64,000 nucleotides of DNA, from positions 109,207 through 173,206 of the forward strand of contig NZ_SGJB01000002.1 in the NCBI RefSeq assembly GCF_006861675.1, written 5' to 3'. The translations under genes and the position numbers were made by a program. Source of the stretch: Peptacetobacter hominis. Its GTDB lineage: Bacteria; Bacillota; Clostridia; Peptostreptococcales; Peptostreptococcaceae. This document shows, piece after piece, positions 16,407-25,386 of this stretch (positions are counted from its first letter, which is position 1; every line of letters begins with the position of its first letter). Under the pieces are notes generated by a model. That model saw nothing but the letters and a program-made list of their open reading frames with translations, did not search any database and was not told the DNA's origin.

Positions 16407-19400
16407 ATGAAAAAAATACTGACAGGTTATCTTATATTTTCGATTATACTATCGATATTGTTTTATTCGTTGGATGGTATATATAAAGTAAATCGGGATG
16501 ATATATATTACAATGAAGATGGGGTAGATATACTTACTAAAACAGAAGATAAAAGTTTTAAAATATACGACAATGGAAAATGGTCGGAGATGTTTGTAAC
16601 AGGAGTAAACATAGGACTTGGTAAGCCTGGAAGTTTTCCTGGAGATAAAGCTATTACAGAAAAAGAGTATATGAGATGGTTTAAACAGATTTCTGATATG
16701 AATGTAAATACTATACGTGTCTATACTCTGCAACCGGAATCTTTCTATAAAGCACTTGCAAAATTCAATTCAAAGAGCAGTAAAAAACTTTACTTTATGC
16801 AGGGTGTTTATCTTAATGATAAGGATATATCTCAATACAATGATGTATATGAAAAAGGAAGCAAAATAGAAAAACATTTTATAAGAGACATAAAAGAACA
16901 GTGTGATGTAGTTCATGGAAAAAGTGATGATAATATATACGATGTATCAGAATATCTGACTGGATATATTCTTGGAATAGAGTGGGAGCCTGAACTTGTT
17001 CAAAATACAAATACACATAAAAACAGAAACAGCTATAGCGGCAAATATGTGAAGACAGAAAATGCAACAGCATTTGAAGCATTTCTTGCTCATTCAGCAG
17101 ATGAACTTATAACATACGAAACAGACAAATACGACAGACAGGTACCTGTGGCATTCTGCAACTGGGTAACGCTTGATCCGCTGAGTCATCCAAATGAACC
17201 TGATCCAAGGGAAGATATGGAGACTCTTGATGTTGATAATATAAAGGCAACAGAAAATTTCAAGGCGGGATTCTTTGCTTCATACCATGTGTACCCATAT
17301 TATCCAGAGGGAATAGTATATCAGAAGGAATACACAGAATCGGAAAATCCATACAGAGAATATATAAAAGAGCTGAATAATTGCCATGATATACCCGTGC
17401 TTATATCAGAAGTAGGAATACCTACATCAAGGGGGCAGACACATGAGAACCCTTATACAGATTATAATCAGGGATATATAAGTGAAAAAGAACAGGGGGA
17501 AGTACTATCATATCTTATACAGAGCATATATGATGAGAAATGTATGGGAGCACTTGTATTCAGCTGGCAGGATGAATGGTTCAAAAGAGCATGGAATACT
17601 ATGGATTTTGACTACCCTGATCACAGACCGTTATGGATAGACTATATGACAAGTGAGGAAAATTACGGTCTTCTTTCTTTTGACCCGGACTCTGAAAATA
17701 TAGAGATAGATGGAGATAAGAAAGATTGGGATAAAAAGAAAGTTCTTGAAAATGATGAATATACTGTGTATATGTGCAATGATGAGGGATACCTGTATTT
17801 TATGGTTGATGGATATACAGGCGAGAATAGAGAATATATAGGAATAGATATAATAGATAATCAGGGATACCGATACTACAATGGAGTAGACCTTGGATGT
17901 GATGCCGATTTTATAATAGTACTTGATGGAAAGGATAATTCCGAGGTTCTGGTGCATTCATATTACGATACAACGTACTATATGTACTCATATACGCATG
18001 ATATACTTGGAAGAAATCCTGAATATGAAAAACCTGATTCAAAATATTTTGTATCGATGACTCAGCTTACAAGTGATGAAATATTACTTCCAGGATCAGG
18101 AGAAACTGTTAAAGCCAAGCTTTTTGATGCTGGAAAACTTGTACATGGAAAAGAAAAAGATAATTCGCTTTCAGATTTTTATATAGGTGATGGATTCTGT
18201 GAAATTAGAATTCCATATCTAATGTTAAATATATCAGATCCTTCAACAGGACTTATTCTGGATGATTTCTATAAGAATAACAAAATATCATGGAAACAGA
18301 CTGATAAAATAACAATCGGAAACAACAGTCAAAATGGTTTATATACACTTAGACTGTGGTATGAACCGGAGTATTCGGAAAGGCTGAAAGATTCATACTA
18401 TATACTGAAAGATTATTTTAAAACTTTGCCTGGTAATTTTGTAGCCAAAGACGGATTTGGAGATAATGTTTTATCTGCATATAACACATATGTAAATGTG
18501 CCTATAAAAGCATCTTTTGAAAAAACACCTGTGATATCGTCTATATATATTCTTGTTGCTGTATTTTTTATATATCTGCTTCTGAAATATGGAATATCTT
18601 TCATAAGGGTAAAACATATGTATTACAGAATAGATAAGTATAAAACAGAACTTAAGAAAAATGTGAGCCTACCAGCATATAAAATGAAAAGTATGGCGGG
18701 TGTTTATGCTCTTTATGGGCTTATAACAGAAAATACAGTTTATGCAGAAGAACTTGTAGAATTCCTGAAAAAAGTTGATTTTTCAGGATACCTTAAAAAG
18801 AATATATATAAATATAATACGGTTATGCCTGTAGAAATAGCTATATACTGCGGGTTTGAAGAAATGTGTGATGATATAGCCGAATATACACTTCATTATG
18901 ACAGCGAGGAGATATTTATCAGAAGTATTGAACTTCTTTCTATATATTCTAAGGAAAAACTTCTTTCAGAGCTTCTTTTTGAATATATCAGAAGAGGTTA
19001 TGGCGACAAAAGAACAGTTATAAAAATACTTTCAAAATATAAAGGAGATAGGGAGAAACTGTTTAGAAGTATAATAAATACAGAAAATGAAAAACTTATA
19101 GAAGACATTATAATTTTATGTGGAGAATATAAGATGTATGAGATGATCGACTATATAAGAGAGTGTTCATTCTCTGAAAATAGTAATATAAGGGAATCAG
19201 CGGTTATATCTCTTGGAAAACTCGAAGACAAAAAATCTGTTGAAAGGATAGGAGAGTTACTTTCTGATGAATCCTCAGATGTAAGAGCAGCGGCAGTTGA
19301 TGCATTGAGGCTGATAAAAAATAAGTCTTATGATTATGAAACAAAAATAATAGATATGTTGAAAGATAAGGACATAAAAGTAAGATATCTATGTGCTGCA

Positions 19401-19499
19401 TATATTGCAGAAAACAGTGATGTAGATAATATTATTAAAAAACTCGAAAAGGAAAATGATAGGATGTCAATAAGTCTTATCTTAAACATGAAAGAATAA
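16407..19499 (+). CDS. Membrane protein: glycosidase-like barrel, CBM9-like domain, TM, HEAT repeats
   Basis: A 1030-aa protein with an unusual domain chain. Residues 1-25 form a signal anchor. Residues about 50-420 resemble a glycoside-hydrolase TIM barrel of the GH2/GH5 clan: FVTGVNIGLGKPG, TIRVYTL, ILGIEWEPE, a likely nucleophile glutamate in PVLISEVGIP, and GALVFSWQDEWFK. Residues about 430-690 look like a CBM9/DOMON-type sandwich (IDGDKKDWDKK, YLYFMVDGY). A second helix lies at about 709-732. The cytosolic tail (about 750-1030) has HEAT-like repeats, clearest in RESAVISLGKLEDKKSVERIGELL and the following DVRAAAVDALRLI. So sugar-acting parts face outside and the scaffold faces inside. It sits next to two polysaccharide deacetylases. 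The HEAT-plus-TM design recurs at 61461 beside a polysaccharide synthase. Exact enzyme activity is not known. Confidence 0.7.
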   Translation: MKKILTGYLIFSIILSILFYSLDGIYKVNRDDIYYNEDGVDILTKTEDKSFKIYDNGKWSEMFVTGVNIGLGKPGSFPGDKAITEKEYMRWFKQISDMNVNTIRVYTLQPESFYKALAKFNSKSSKKLYFMQGVYLNDKDISQYNDVYEKGSKIEKHFIRDIKEQCDVVHGKSDDNIYDVSEYLTGYILGIEWEPELVQNTNTHKNRNSYSGKYVKTENATAFEAFLAHSADELITYETDKYDRQVPVAFCNWVTLDPLSHPNEPDPREDMETLDVDNIKATENFKAGFFASYHVYPYYPEGIVYQKEYTESENPYREYIKELNNCHDIPVLISEVGIPTSRGQTHENPYTDYNQGYISEKEQGEVLSYLIQSIYDEKCMGALVFSWQDEWFKRAWNTMDFDYPDHRPLWIDYMTSEENYGLLSFDPDSENIEIDGDKKDWDKKKVLENDEYTVYMCNDEGYLYFMVDGYTGENREYIGIDIIDNQGYRYYNGVDLGCDADFIIVLDGKDNSEVLVHSYYDTTYYMYSYTHDILGRNPEYEKPDSKYFVSMTQLTSDEILLPGSGETVKAKLFDAGKLVHGKEKDNSLSDFYIGDGFCEIRIPYLMLNISDPSTGLILDDFYKNNKISWKQTDKITIGNNSQNGLYTLRLWYEPEYSERLKDSYYILKDYFKTLPGNFVAKDGFGDNVLSAYNTYVNVPIKASFEKTPVISSIYILVAVFFIYLLLKYGISFIRVKHMYYRIDKYKTELKKNVSLPAYKMKSMAGVYALYGLITENTVYAEELVEFLKKVDFSGYLKKNIYKYNTVMPVEIAIYCGFEEMCDDIAEYTLHYDSEEIFIRSIELLSIYSKEKLLSELLFEYIRRGYGDKRTVIKILSKYKGDREKLFRSIINTENEKLIEDIIILCGEYKMYEMIDYIRECSFSENSNIRESAVISLGKLEDKKSVERIGELLSDESSDVRAAAVDALRLIKNKSYDYETKIIDMLKDKDIKVRYLCAAYIAENSDVDNIIKKLEKENDRMSISLILNMKE

Positions 19500-19502
19500 A
19501 TA

Positions 19503-19540
19503 AAAAACTGTGTATCATAAATATGATACACAGTTTTTTT
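19503..19540. terminator. Bidirectional terminator
   Basis: AAAAACTGTGTATCAT and its complement around a short loop, with A and T runs at each end. It serves both the plus-strand 1030-aa gene and the minus-strand deacetylase. Confidence 0.85.
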
Positions 19541-20378
19541 ATCTTAGAGTCTTAAACTCATATCCGTTATCTTTGAAGTATTTTATTATATCAGGAAGAG
19601 CTTTTGCAGTTTCCTCTTTTCCATATGTATCGTGCATAAGAAGAACTACAATTTCCTTATCCTTTGACTGCTGTTTTGCAACTTCAACAAGCTGGGCTGC
19701 ATTTTTCTTTGGTCCTTCAGCATCTTTATTAAGGGAGTTCCAGTCTATTGAAACCATATTGTTTTCCTGAAGATATTCATCAAGAGCATCCATACCTTTC
19801 CATGACATATGACCACCAGGGCATCTTATAACTCTTGTAGAAAAATATTTTCCAAGTATTCTTTTCATTTCCTGATTGGCCTGCTCAAAATCCGAAGTAA
19901 AATTATTCAGGTTAAGAGTTCTTTTAGGGTATAACTTGCTGTAGTCATGAGAATACGAATGACTTGCTATAGCATGACCATCTTCAAGTTCCTGTTTAAG
20001 AAGTTCTTCAGAAGTTTTTCCGCCATCCTTTAAAGCTTTTCCAGTAACAAAAAATGTTGCATGTACGTCGTTCTCTTTAAGTGTTTCAAGTATTTCAGGT
20101 GTTACTGTAGTAGAAGGTCCATCGTCAAATGTAAGAAATACCATTTTTTTTCCATCATTAGAATAATCGAACTTAGAAAGTTTTTCATTTATTTTCTTAG
20201 CATCATATGAATACTGTTTTGCGTCATTTTTGCATCCAATCATATATTTTTTCTTTTCAGCTTCAATTCTTTCCTGTTCAATTTTAATCATCTTTTGTTC
20301 ATGAAGATATGAAGCAGTTTTTATTCCGCCGGCAACAAGAACTACTGCCAGTGCTGCAATTATTATTTTTTTATTCAT
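19539..20378 (-). CDS. Polysaccharide (peptidoglycan-type) deacetylase, copy 2
   Basis: A 279-aa exported CE4/NodB deacetylase. An N-terminal membrane anchor (KKIIIAALAVVLVAGGI) is followed by a charged linker, then the catalytic domain with TFDDGPST (metal Asp pair), HSYSHDY (metal histidines), RCPGGHMSWKG, SIDWNS and LLMHDTYG. It closely resembles the pdaV-like gene next to it. It differs in having the standard TFDDGPS where the neighbour has TFDDGTS. It lies downstream of the sigV operon, but a terminator at 20472 separates it, so it likely has separate control. Family role: removal of acetyl groups from peptidoglycan GlcNAc or similar sugars. Confidence 0.85.
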   Translation of the reverse strand: MNKKIIIAALAVVLVAGGIKTASYLHEQKMIKIEQERIEAEKKKYMIGCKNDAKQYSYDAKKINEKLSKFDYSNDGKKMVFLTFDDGPSTTVTPEILETLKENDVHATFFVTGKALKDGGKTSEELLKQELEDGHAIASHSYSHDYSKLYPKRTLNLNNFTSDFEQANQEMKRILGKYFSTRVIRCPGGHMSWKGMDALDEYLQENNMVSIDWNSLNKDAEGPKKNAAQLVEVAKQQSKDKEIVVLLMHDTYGKEETAKALPDIIKYFKDNGYEFKTLR

Positions 20379-20471
20379 AAAAAGACTACCTTTCCTTATA
20401 AAATATTAGTGAATATCATTTACATGAATATTATAGTATAAATTCATAGATAATTCAAATTTAAGGACAAA

Positions 20472-20513
20472 TAAAAAAGTAAAGGGCTATGTACTTTTTG
20501 TACATAGCCCTTT
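20472..20513 (-). terminator. Rho-independent terminator after the pdaV-like gene
   Basis: Perfect 14-bp stem (AAAGGGCTATGTAC and complement) with a five-base loop, followed on the minus strand by ACTTTTTTAT. Confidence 0.85.
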
Positions 20514-20566
20514 ACAAGTGGGTATTAATATTGATATATAGAAACCTGAATAATCAGGCCGGAAAG

Positions 20567-21421
20567 CTATCTCAGAGTTTTGAACTCATATCCGTTATCC
20601 TTGAAGTATTTTATTATCTGTGGAAGAGCTTTTGCAGTTTCTTCTTTTCCATATGTATCATGCATAAGTAAAACTACGATGTCTTTATCTTTAGACTCTT
20701 TTATAGCTATATCAGATAACTGAGAAGCAACCTTTTTTGGCCCTTCAGCATCCTGATTAAGAGAGTTCCAGTCTATTGAAACCATGTTATTTTTTTCAAG
20801 ATAAGTATCAAGAGTATCCATACCTTTCCATGACATATGTCCACCAGGACATCTTATAACTCTTGTAGAAAAATATTTTCCAAGTATGTCTTTAAGAAGT
20901 TTATCGTTTTTATCAAAATCAGCCTTGAATGCATTGAAATCAAGTGTTCTGTTTGGATAAAGTGTTTTATAGTCATGAGAATATGAATGGTTTGCTATGG
21001 CATGGCCTTCAGCAAGTTCCTGCTTAAGAAGATCTTTTGCCTTTTCTCCACCTTTTTCTATATTTGAACCTGTAACAAAGAATGTAGCATGAACATCATT
21101 CTCCTTAAGTGTTTTTAACACCTGTGGAGTTACAGTAGTAGAAGTTCCGTCATCAAATGTAAGGAATACCATTTTTTTACCGTCATTTGAATATTTATAG
21201 CTATCAAGTCTTTTACCGATTTCTTTTGCATCATAGGAAAACTGTTTTGCATCATTGCTGCATCCTATCATATATTTTCTTTTTTCCGCCTCTATTTTGG
21301 CCTGTTTTTCCTGCTCAATTTTTATTCTTTTCTGTTCCTGCATATAAGATATTGTTTTTCCTGTTCCTCCGATAAGAACAATAAGAGCCAGGATCAGAAT
21401 TATAAGTTTTTTGTTTTTCAT
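20567..21421 (-). CDS. pdaV: Polysaccharide deacetylase of the sigma-V operon (PdaV-like)
   Basis: A 284-aa membrane-anchored CE4 deacetylase. After the N-terminal helix (KLIILILALIVLIGGTG) comes a coiled, lysine/glutamate-rich linker, then the NodB domain with TFDDG, NHSYSHDY, RCPGGHMSWKG, SIDWNS and LLMHDTYG. It directly follows rsiV (19-base gap) and belongs to the sigV-rsiV-pdaV operon. In C. difficile the corresponding sigma-V operon deacetylase removes acetyl groups from peptidoglycan and gives lysozyme resistance; the same role is inferred from the shared gene order. GGAAAT-type spacing with AAAGGAA precedes the ATG. Confidence 0.85.
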   Translation of the reverse strand: MKNKKLIILILALIVLIGGTGKTISYMQEQKRIKIEQEKQAKIEAEKRKYMIGCSNDAKQFSYDAKEIGKRLDSYKYSNDGKKMVFLTFDDGTSTTVTPQVLKTLKENDVHATFFVTGSNIEKGGEKAKDLLKQELAEGHAIANHSYSHDYKTLYPNRTLDFNAFKADFDKNDKLLKDILGKYFSTRVIRCPGGHMSWKGMDTLDTYLEKNNMVSIDWNSLNQDAEGPKKVASQLSDIAIKESKDKDIVVLLMHDTYGKEETAKALPQIIKYFKDNGYEFKTLR

Positions 21422-21440
21422 GATATTTATTTCCTTTCGT

Positions 21441-22295
21441 TTATTTTAACAGTTTGTCTGTAACAGATGATGGAATTGTAAATTCAGAAACACCCTGAGA
21501 ACCAGGAGCCACCTCGTATTTGTCGAAACATATTACAATTTCGCCGTCAGCATTTATGTAGAAGTCCTGATTTTTATCTATTGACTTGAAACCATCCTCT
21601 GTATCTACAAAATAAAATGCTGTATTTTCAGTTTTCATTCTGTTTCTCATCTGTTCTTTTATATTTGCACTTATTGCATCTATATAATCAGTTCCAGCGA
21701 ACATACCCTCAAGAGTAAGCGCTGTTTTTGTATTTTTATCTATATTGTAGAATGTTCTTTCTGTATTGCTGGATCCTGATGAACTGTAGTTATATACTAC
21801 AAGTGAAATAACATCCTTGTTTTCATTTTTGATTTCATACCAGCTGCTGAATGATTCATTGCCTTTTTTATTTTCAGCTTTTAGTCTAGATATTTCATCA
21901 AGATACTGGTTATATATTTCTTTGCCCTGCTTTTCAAATTCAGAGTTCATTTTGTATTGAAGCTCTTTGTCTTCAAGTCCGTCTATATGAGGAACCTTTA
22001 TTGAAACGTCAACTCCCTCTTCATTTATTCTATAGTTTTTAAATGTAATAACATTTATTATGTTATCGACTACAGGTATATCTTCAAGTGCATCTGCAAC
22101 AGTAGGGCTGAAATTAACAGTTGCCACAACTATAGCAAAACATGCAGCTGCAGTAGATATATATTTTATTATTTTTCTATTGGAAGTCTTTTTGTTTTTG
22201 TTAAGAGCTTTATCTACTACAAAATCAAGATTTTCAGGAATTTCTATATTCATATATTCTTTTTTTATGTTATCTAATCTTTTATGTTCTCTCAT
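21441..22295 (-). CDS. rsiV: Anti-sigma-V factor (RsiV-like, DUF3298)
   Basis: A 284-aa single-span protein. A short cytosolic N-terminal part is followed by one membrane helix (IIKYISTAAACFAIVVATV, about 40-60) and a large outer domain of the DUF4163/DUF3298 type, seen in ALTLEGMFAGTDYIDAISANIKEQ and EIVICFDKYEVAPGSQG. RsiV proteins hold SigV at the membrane and bind lysozyme directly, which exposes them to signal peptidase. A likely cleavage-prone stretch NFSPTVADALEDIP follows the helix. ATG at 22295 has AAGGAG eight bases upstream; a GTG at 22304 overlaps that site. The Shine-Dalgarno sequence sits inside the end of sigV, so translation is coupled. Confidence 0.85.
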   Translation of the reverse strand: MREHKRLDNIKKEYMNIEIPENLDFVVDKALNKNKKTSNRKIIKYISTAAACFAIVVATVNFSPTVADALEDIPVVDNIINVITFKNYRINEEGVDVSIKVPHIDGLEDKELQYKMNSEFEKQGKEIYNQYLDEISRLKAENKKGNESFSSWYEIKNENKDVISLVVYNYSSSGSSNTERTFYNIDKNTKTALTLEGMFAGTDYIDAISANIKEQMRNRMKTENTAFYFVDTEDGFKSIDKNQDFYINADGEIVICFDKYEVAPGSQGVSEFTIPSSVTDKLLK

Positions 22296-22300
22296 AACAA

Positions 22301-22807
22301 TCACTCCTTATATATTTTCATGTAGTTGTTATTTCTCAATATTGATAAAGCTTTATATAATCTCGTTTTTATAGTACTTTCGTTTTCATCCAGAATATCG
22401 GATATCTCAGATATTTTCATATCCTCGAAGTATCTGAGAATAATTATAATTTTGTATTTGTCAGGAAGTTCCCCGACAGCTCTATGAAGATCTATATCCT
22501 TATATTTATCATATTCAACTGATTCTTCGATATTATCAACAGCAGTAATATACTTATTATTTTTTCTGATATTGTCTATTGCTGTATTTGATACGATTTT
22601 GTATATCCATGGCTTTATATTTTCTATATCATTAAGAGAATCTATATTATCGAGTATTCTGCAGATGGCGTCATGGACGACATCAAGTGCATCATGCTCG
22701 TTTTTTACGTATGTATATGCAAAGCGGTAAAGGGATTCTCTGTTTTCTACAATGAATTCCCTGACTGCTTTTTCTTTTTTTCTGGCGGCCAAGCTTAGCA
22801 ATTTCAT
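22301..22807 (-). CDS. sigV: ECF sigma factor (SigV-like)
   Basis: A 168-aa extracytoplasmic-function sigma factor. Region 2 holds YRFAYTYVKNEHDALDVVHDAICRIL and NIKPWIYKIVSNTAIDNIRK. Region 4 holds LPDKYKIIIILRYFEDMKISEISDIL followed by ESTIKTRLYKAL, the HTH that reads the -35 element. ATG 22807 is preferred because GAGAGGTG lies upstream; the GTG at 22819 is part of that ribosome site. The gene heads an operon with rsiV and a deacetylase, the lysozyme-response arrangement. A candidate autoregulated promoter lies directly upstream. Confidence 0.88.
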   Translation of the reverse strand: MKLLSLAARKKEKAVREFIVENRESLYRFAYTYVKNEHDALDVVHDAICRILDNIDSLNDIENIKPWIYKIVSNTAIDNIRKNNKYITAVDNIEESVEYDKYKDIDLHRAVGELPDKYKIIIILRYFEDMKISEISDILDENESTIKTRLYKALSILRNNNYMKIYKE

Positions 22808-22832
22808 GTTTTTATTCACCTCTCATATATAA

Positions 22833-22859
22833 GACGTAATAGGAAGCTAAAAAAGTTTT
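22833..22859 (-). promoter_or_regulatory. Candidate ECF (sigma-V) promoter, autoregulatory
   Basis: On the minus strand AAAACTTTTTTAG, an 18-base spacing, then ACGTCTTA. This resembles ECF promoters with an AAC -35 core and CGTC -10 core, as used by SigV. It lies 26 bases before the sigV start. Confidence 0.6.
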
Positions 22860-23026
22860 ATTTTTTTTATAAATATATAATATATTTTTCTGAGGAGCTT
22901 ATCAATCGGCTAAATATCAGTGTTTCAATGTCTTATAGTATATAAAATTCTTTATTTTCAAAAAAAATAGTGCTATTATATAAACTAACCAATTAGAAAA
23001 ACTAACATAAAAAGGGGGTTGTACTT

Positions 23027-24142
23027 TTGAGTGAACATTTATATTTAGACAAAAAGGTTACAAATCACAGAAAGGTACTTCATGAAATAGCGGAACTTGG
23101 ACGAAAGGAAGTAAAAACAGCAGCCTATATAAGAAAAAAACTTGATGAAATGGGTGTTGAATATGATAAATGGCTTGAAACAGGAACTGCGGGAATGATA
23201 AAAGGAAAAAATCCAAAAAGGACTATAGCATTCAGAGCCGATATAGATGGACTTATGACAGAAAATGGAGTTCAGCATCTTTGTGGACATGATGGTCATA
23301 CAAGCATACTTCTTGGACTTATAGAGTATGTAAATGATCATAAAGAGAACTTAAACGACAATATAGTGTTTATATTCCAGCCTGCAGAAGAAGGTCCTGG
23401 AGGAGCAGAGGCACTCGTAAAAGAGGGAATACTTAAACATTATGGCGTTGATCAGATATATGGTCTTCATATATATCCTGAAATACCAGAGGGAAAAGTA
23501 GGAATAAGAGAGGGATACTTCCTTTCTCAGATAGGAGATTTTGAAATAGATATATATGGGAAAAGTGCACATGGTGCATATCCACAGAATGGAAAAGATG
23601 CAGTTGTAATATTTTCCACTCTGATACAGGCACTTCAGAGTGTGGTATCGAGAAATGTTGGACCACTTGAAAATGGAGTTTTAAGTATAGGAAAAGTGGA
23701 CGGTGGTTCAAGAAGAAACATCGTAGCTGAGCATGTACATATGGAAGGTACAATAAGATGTTTCAAGCCTGAAATATATAAATTAATGAAAGAAAGACTT
23801 AACACTATATCAAAAGGAGTTGCAGATGCATACGACTGCGAGATAAAAGTTACCATAAGAGATGACTATCATCCTGTAAACAATGACAAAAAACTTTATC
23901 AGGAGTTCATGGAGGCTGCAGGAGATAGAGCGGTGATACTTGATCCTCTTATGATATCAGAGGACTTTTCATATTATCAGGAGGAAGTTCCGGGAATATT
24001 CTTTATGCTTGGATCCAGAAACGAGGAAAAAGGATATACAAACGGACTTCATAACCTTAAATTCAACTTTGATGAGAAAATATTTATGAATGCCCTTGAT
24101 ATGTATATATCACTTCTTGAATACAAGGGATCTATAAAATAA
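23027..24142 (+). CDS. M20-family amidohydrolase (N-acyl-amino-acid deacetylase), copy 1
   Basis: A 371-aa zinc/manganese peptidase-family M20D enzyme. Metal ligands are visible in CGHDGHTS, FQPAEEGPGG, GLHIYPE and the C-terminal LHN; the inserted dimerisation domain carries SAHGAYPQNGKDA. Members remove acyl groups from amino acids, and include N-acetyl-diaminopimelate deacetylase, the step the DapH pathway needs. Whether this copy does that is unknown. The start is TTG with AAAGGGGG nine bases upstream and no better ATG. It is followed after 39 bases by a paralogue, probably in one transcript. Confidence 0.8.
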   Translation: MSEHLYLDKKVTNHRKVLHEIAELGRKEVKTAAYIRKKLDEMGVEYDKWLETGTAGMIKGKNPKRTIAFRADIDGLMTENGVQHLCGHDGHTSILLGLIEYVNDHKENLNDNIVFIFQPAEEGPGGAEALVKEGILKHYGVDQIYGLHIYPEIPEGKVGIREGYFLSQIGDFEIDIYGKSAHGAYPQNGKDAVVIFSTLIQALQSVVSRNVGPLENGVLSIGKVDGGSRRNIVAEHVHMEGTIRCFKPEIYKLMKERLNTISKGVADAYDCEIKVTIRDDYHPVNNDKKLYQEFMEAAGDRAVILDPLMISEDFSYYQEEVPGIFFMLGSRNEEKGYTNGLHNLKFNFDEKIFMNALDMYISLLEYKGSIK

Positions 24143-24181
24143 AATACAGAAAAGTTAAAAATCTAAAAGGAGGATATGCGA

Positions 24182-25306
24182 ATGGAAGAAATAATGTATC
24201 TGAAAGACAGAGTTTATAATCATAGAAAAGAACTTCATAAAATAGCAGAAGAAGGAAGAAAGGAATTTAAAACATCTGCGTATATAAAAAAATGCCTTGA
24301 AGAAATGGGAATAGAGTACGACTGCTGGCTTGAAACAGGTGTTGCGGGAATAATAAAGGGAAGAGATTCCAAAAAAACATCTGCATTTAGAGCCGATATA
24401 GATGGACTTACAGCTCCAGATGGAAGTGTACAGCATCTTTGTGGGCATGATGGACACACAAGTATACTTCTTGGACTTATAGAATACATAAACGATAATA
24501 GAGATAAGCTTGTAAATGATTTTGTTTTCATATTCCAGCCTGCGGAAGAAGGTCCTGGTGGAGCCAAAGAAATGGTAGATAAGGGAATAATGAAATTTTA
24601 TGGAATAGATGAGATATACGGTCTTCATGTAAGCCCCGAGATAGATGAGGGGAAAGTAGGAGTAAGAGATGGATTCTTTATGTCAAAGATAGGAGAGCTT
24701 GATATAGAAATAAAATCAAAGAGTGCACATGGAGCTATGCCACAGAATGGTATAGATGGAATTATAATAGCAGCCGATATAATATCATCACTTCAGACAG
24801 TAATTTCCAGAAATATAAGTCCAATAGATAACGGAGTAATAAGTATAGGAAAGGTTACAGGTGGAGCGAGAAGAAACATAGTTGCAGAGAGTGTAAAACT
24901 TGAGGGAACCATCAGATGTTTTACAGATGAGGTATTCGACAAGATAGTATCTAGGATAAGAGCTATATGCAGTGCAACCGAGATGAAATACGGATGCAGT
25001 GTAAGTGTTGATATATACAGCGACTGTCTTTCTGTAATAAATGACAGCGATATGTACAGAGAGTTTAAAAAGGCGCTTTCTGAATACGATGTTGTAGATG
25101 TTCAGCCCCAGATGGGTTCAGAGGATTTTTCATGTTTCCAGAGAGCTGTACCCGGATTTTTCTTCAATATAGGAACAAGAAATGTGGAAAAAGGATATGT
25201 TGAAGGTCTTCACAATATAGGATTTAATTTCGATGAAAAAATACTTTTAAATGCAATAGATGTTTATAGAACACTTCTTATATACAAAGGAACACTTGAT
25301 ATGTAG
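24182..25306 (+). CDS. M20-family amidohydrolase, copy 2
   Basis: A 374-aa paralogue of the preceding gene with the same order of motifs: CGHDGHTS, FQPAEEGPGG, GLHVSPE, SAHGAMPQNGID and GLHN. All metal ligands are kept in both. ATG 24182 is chosen because AAAGGAGG lies eight bases upstream; an ATG at 24176 would be only two bases away from it. Tandem duplicates often split substrate range. Diaminopimelate, indole-acetyl or hippurate-like N-acyl amino acids are all possible. Confidence 0.8.
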   Translation: MEEIMYLKDRVYNHRKELHKIAEEGRKEFKTSAYIKKCLEEMGIEYDCWLETGVAGIIKGRDSKKTSAFRADIDGLTAPDGSVQHLCGHDGHTSILLGLIEYINDNRDKLVNDFVFIFQPAEEGPGGAKEMVDKGIMKFYGIDEIYGLHVSPEIDEGKVGVRDGFFMSKIGELDIEIKSKSAHGAMPQNGIDGIIIAADIISSLQTVISRNISPIDNGVISIGKVTGGARRNIVAESVKLEGTIRCFTDEVFDKIVSRIRAICSATEMKYGCSVSVDIYSDCLSVINDSDMYREFKKALSEYDVVDVQPQMGSEDFSCFQRAVPGFFFNIGTRNVEKGYVEGLHNIGFNFDEKILLNAIDVYRTLLIYKGTLDM

Positions 25307-25386
25307 TAGCTTTCATATATGGCTGTATTTATGATATAATAACTATTTGGGATTAATATTCAATAAAGATAGGAGCGGCTGAATTT

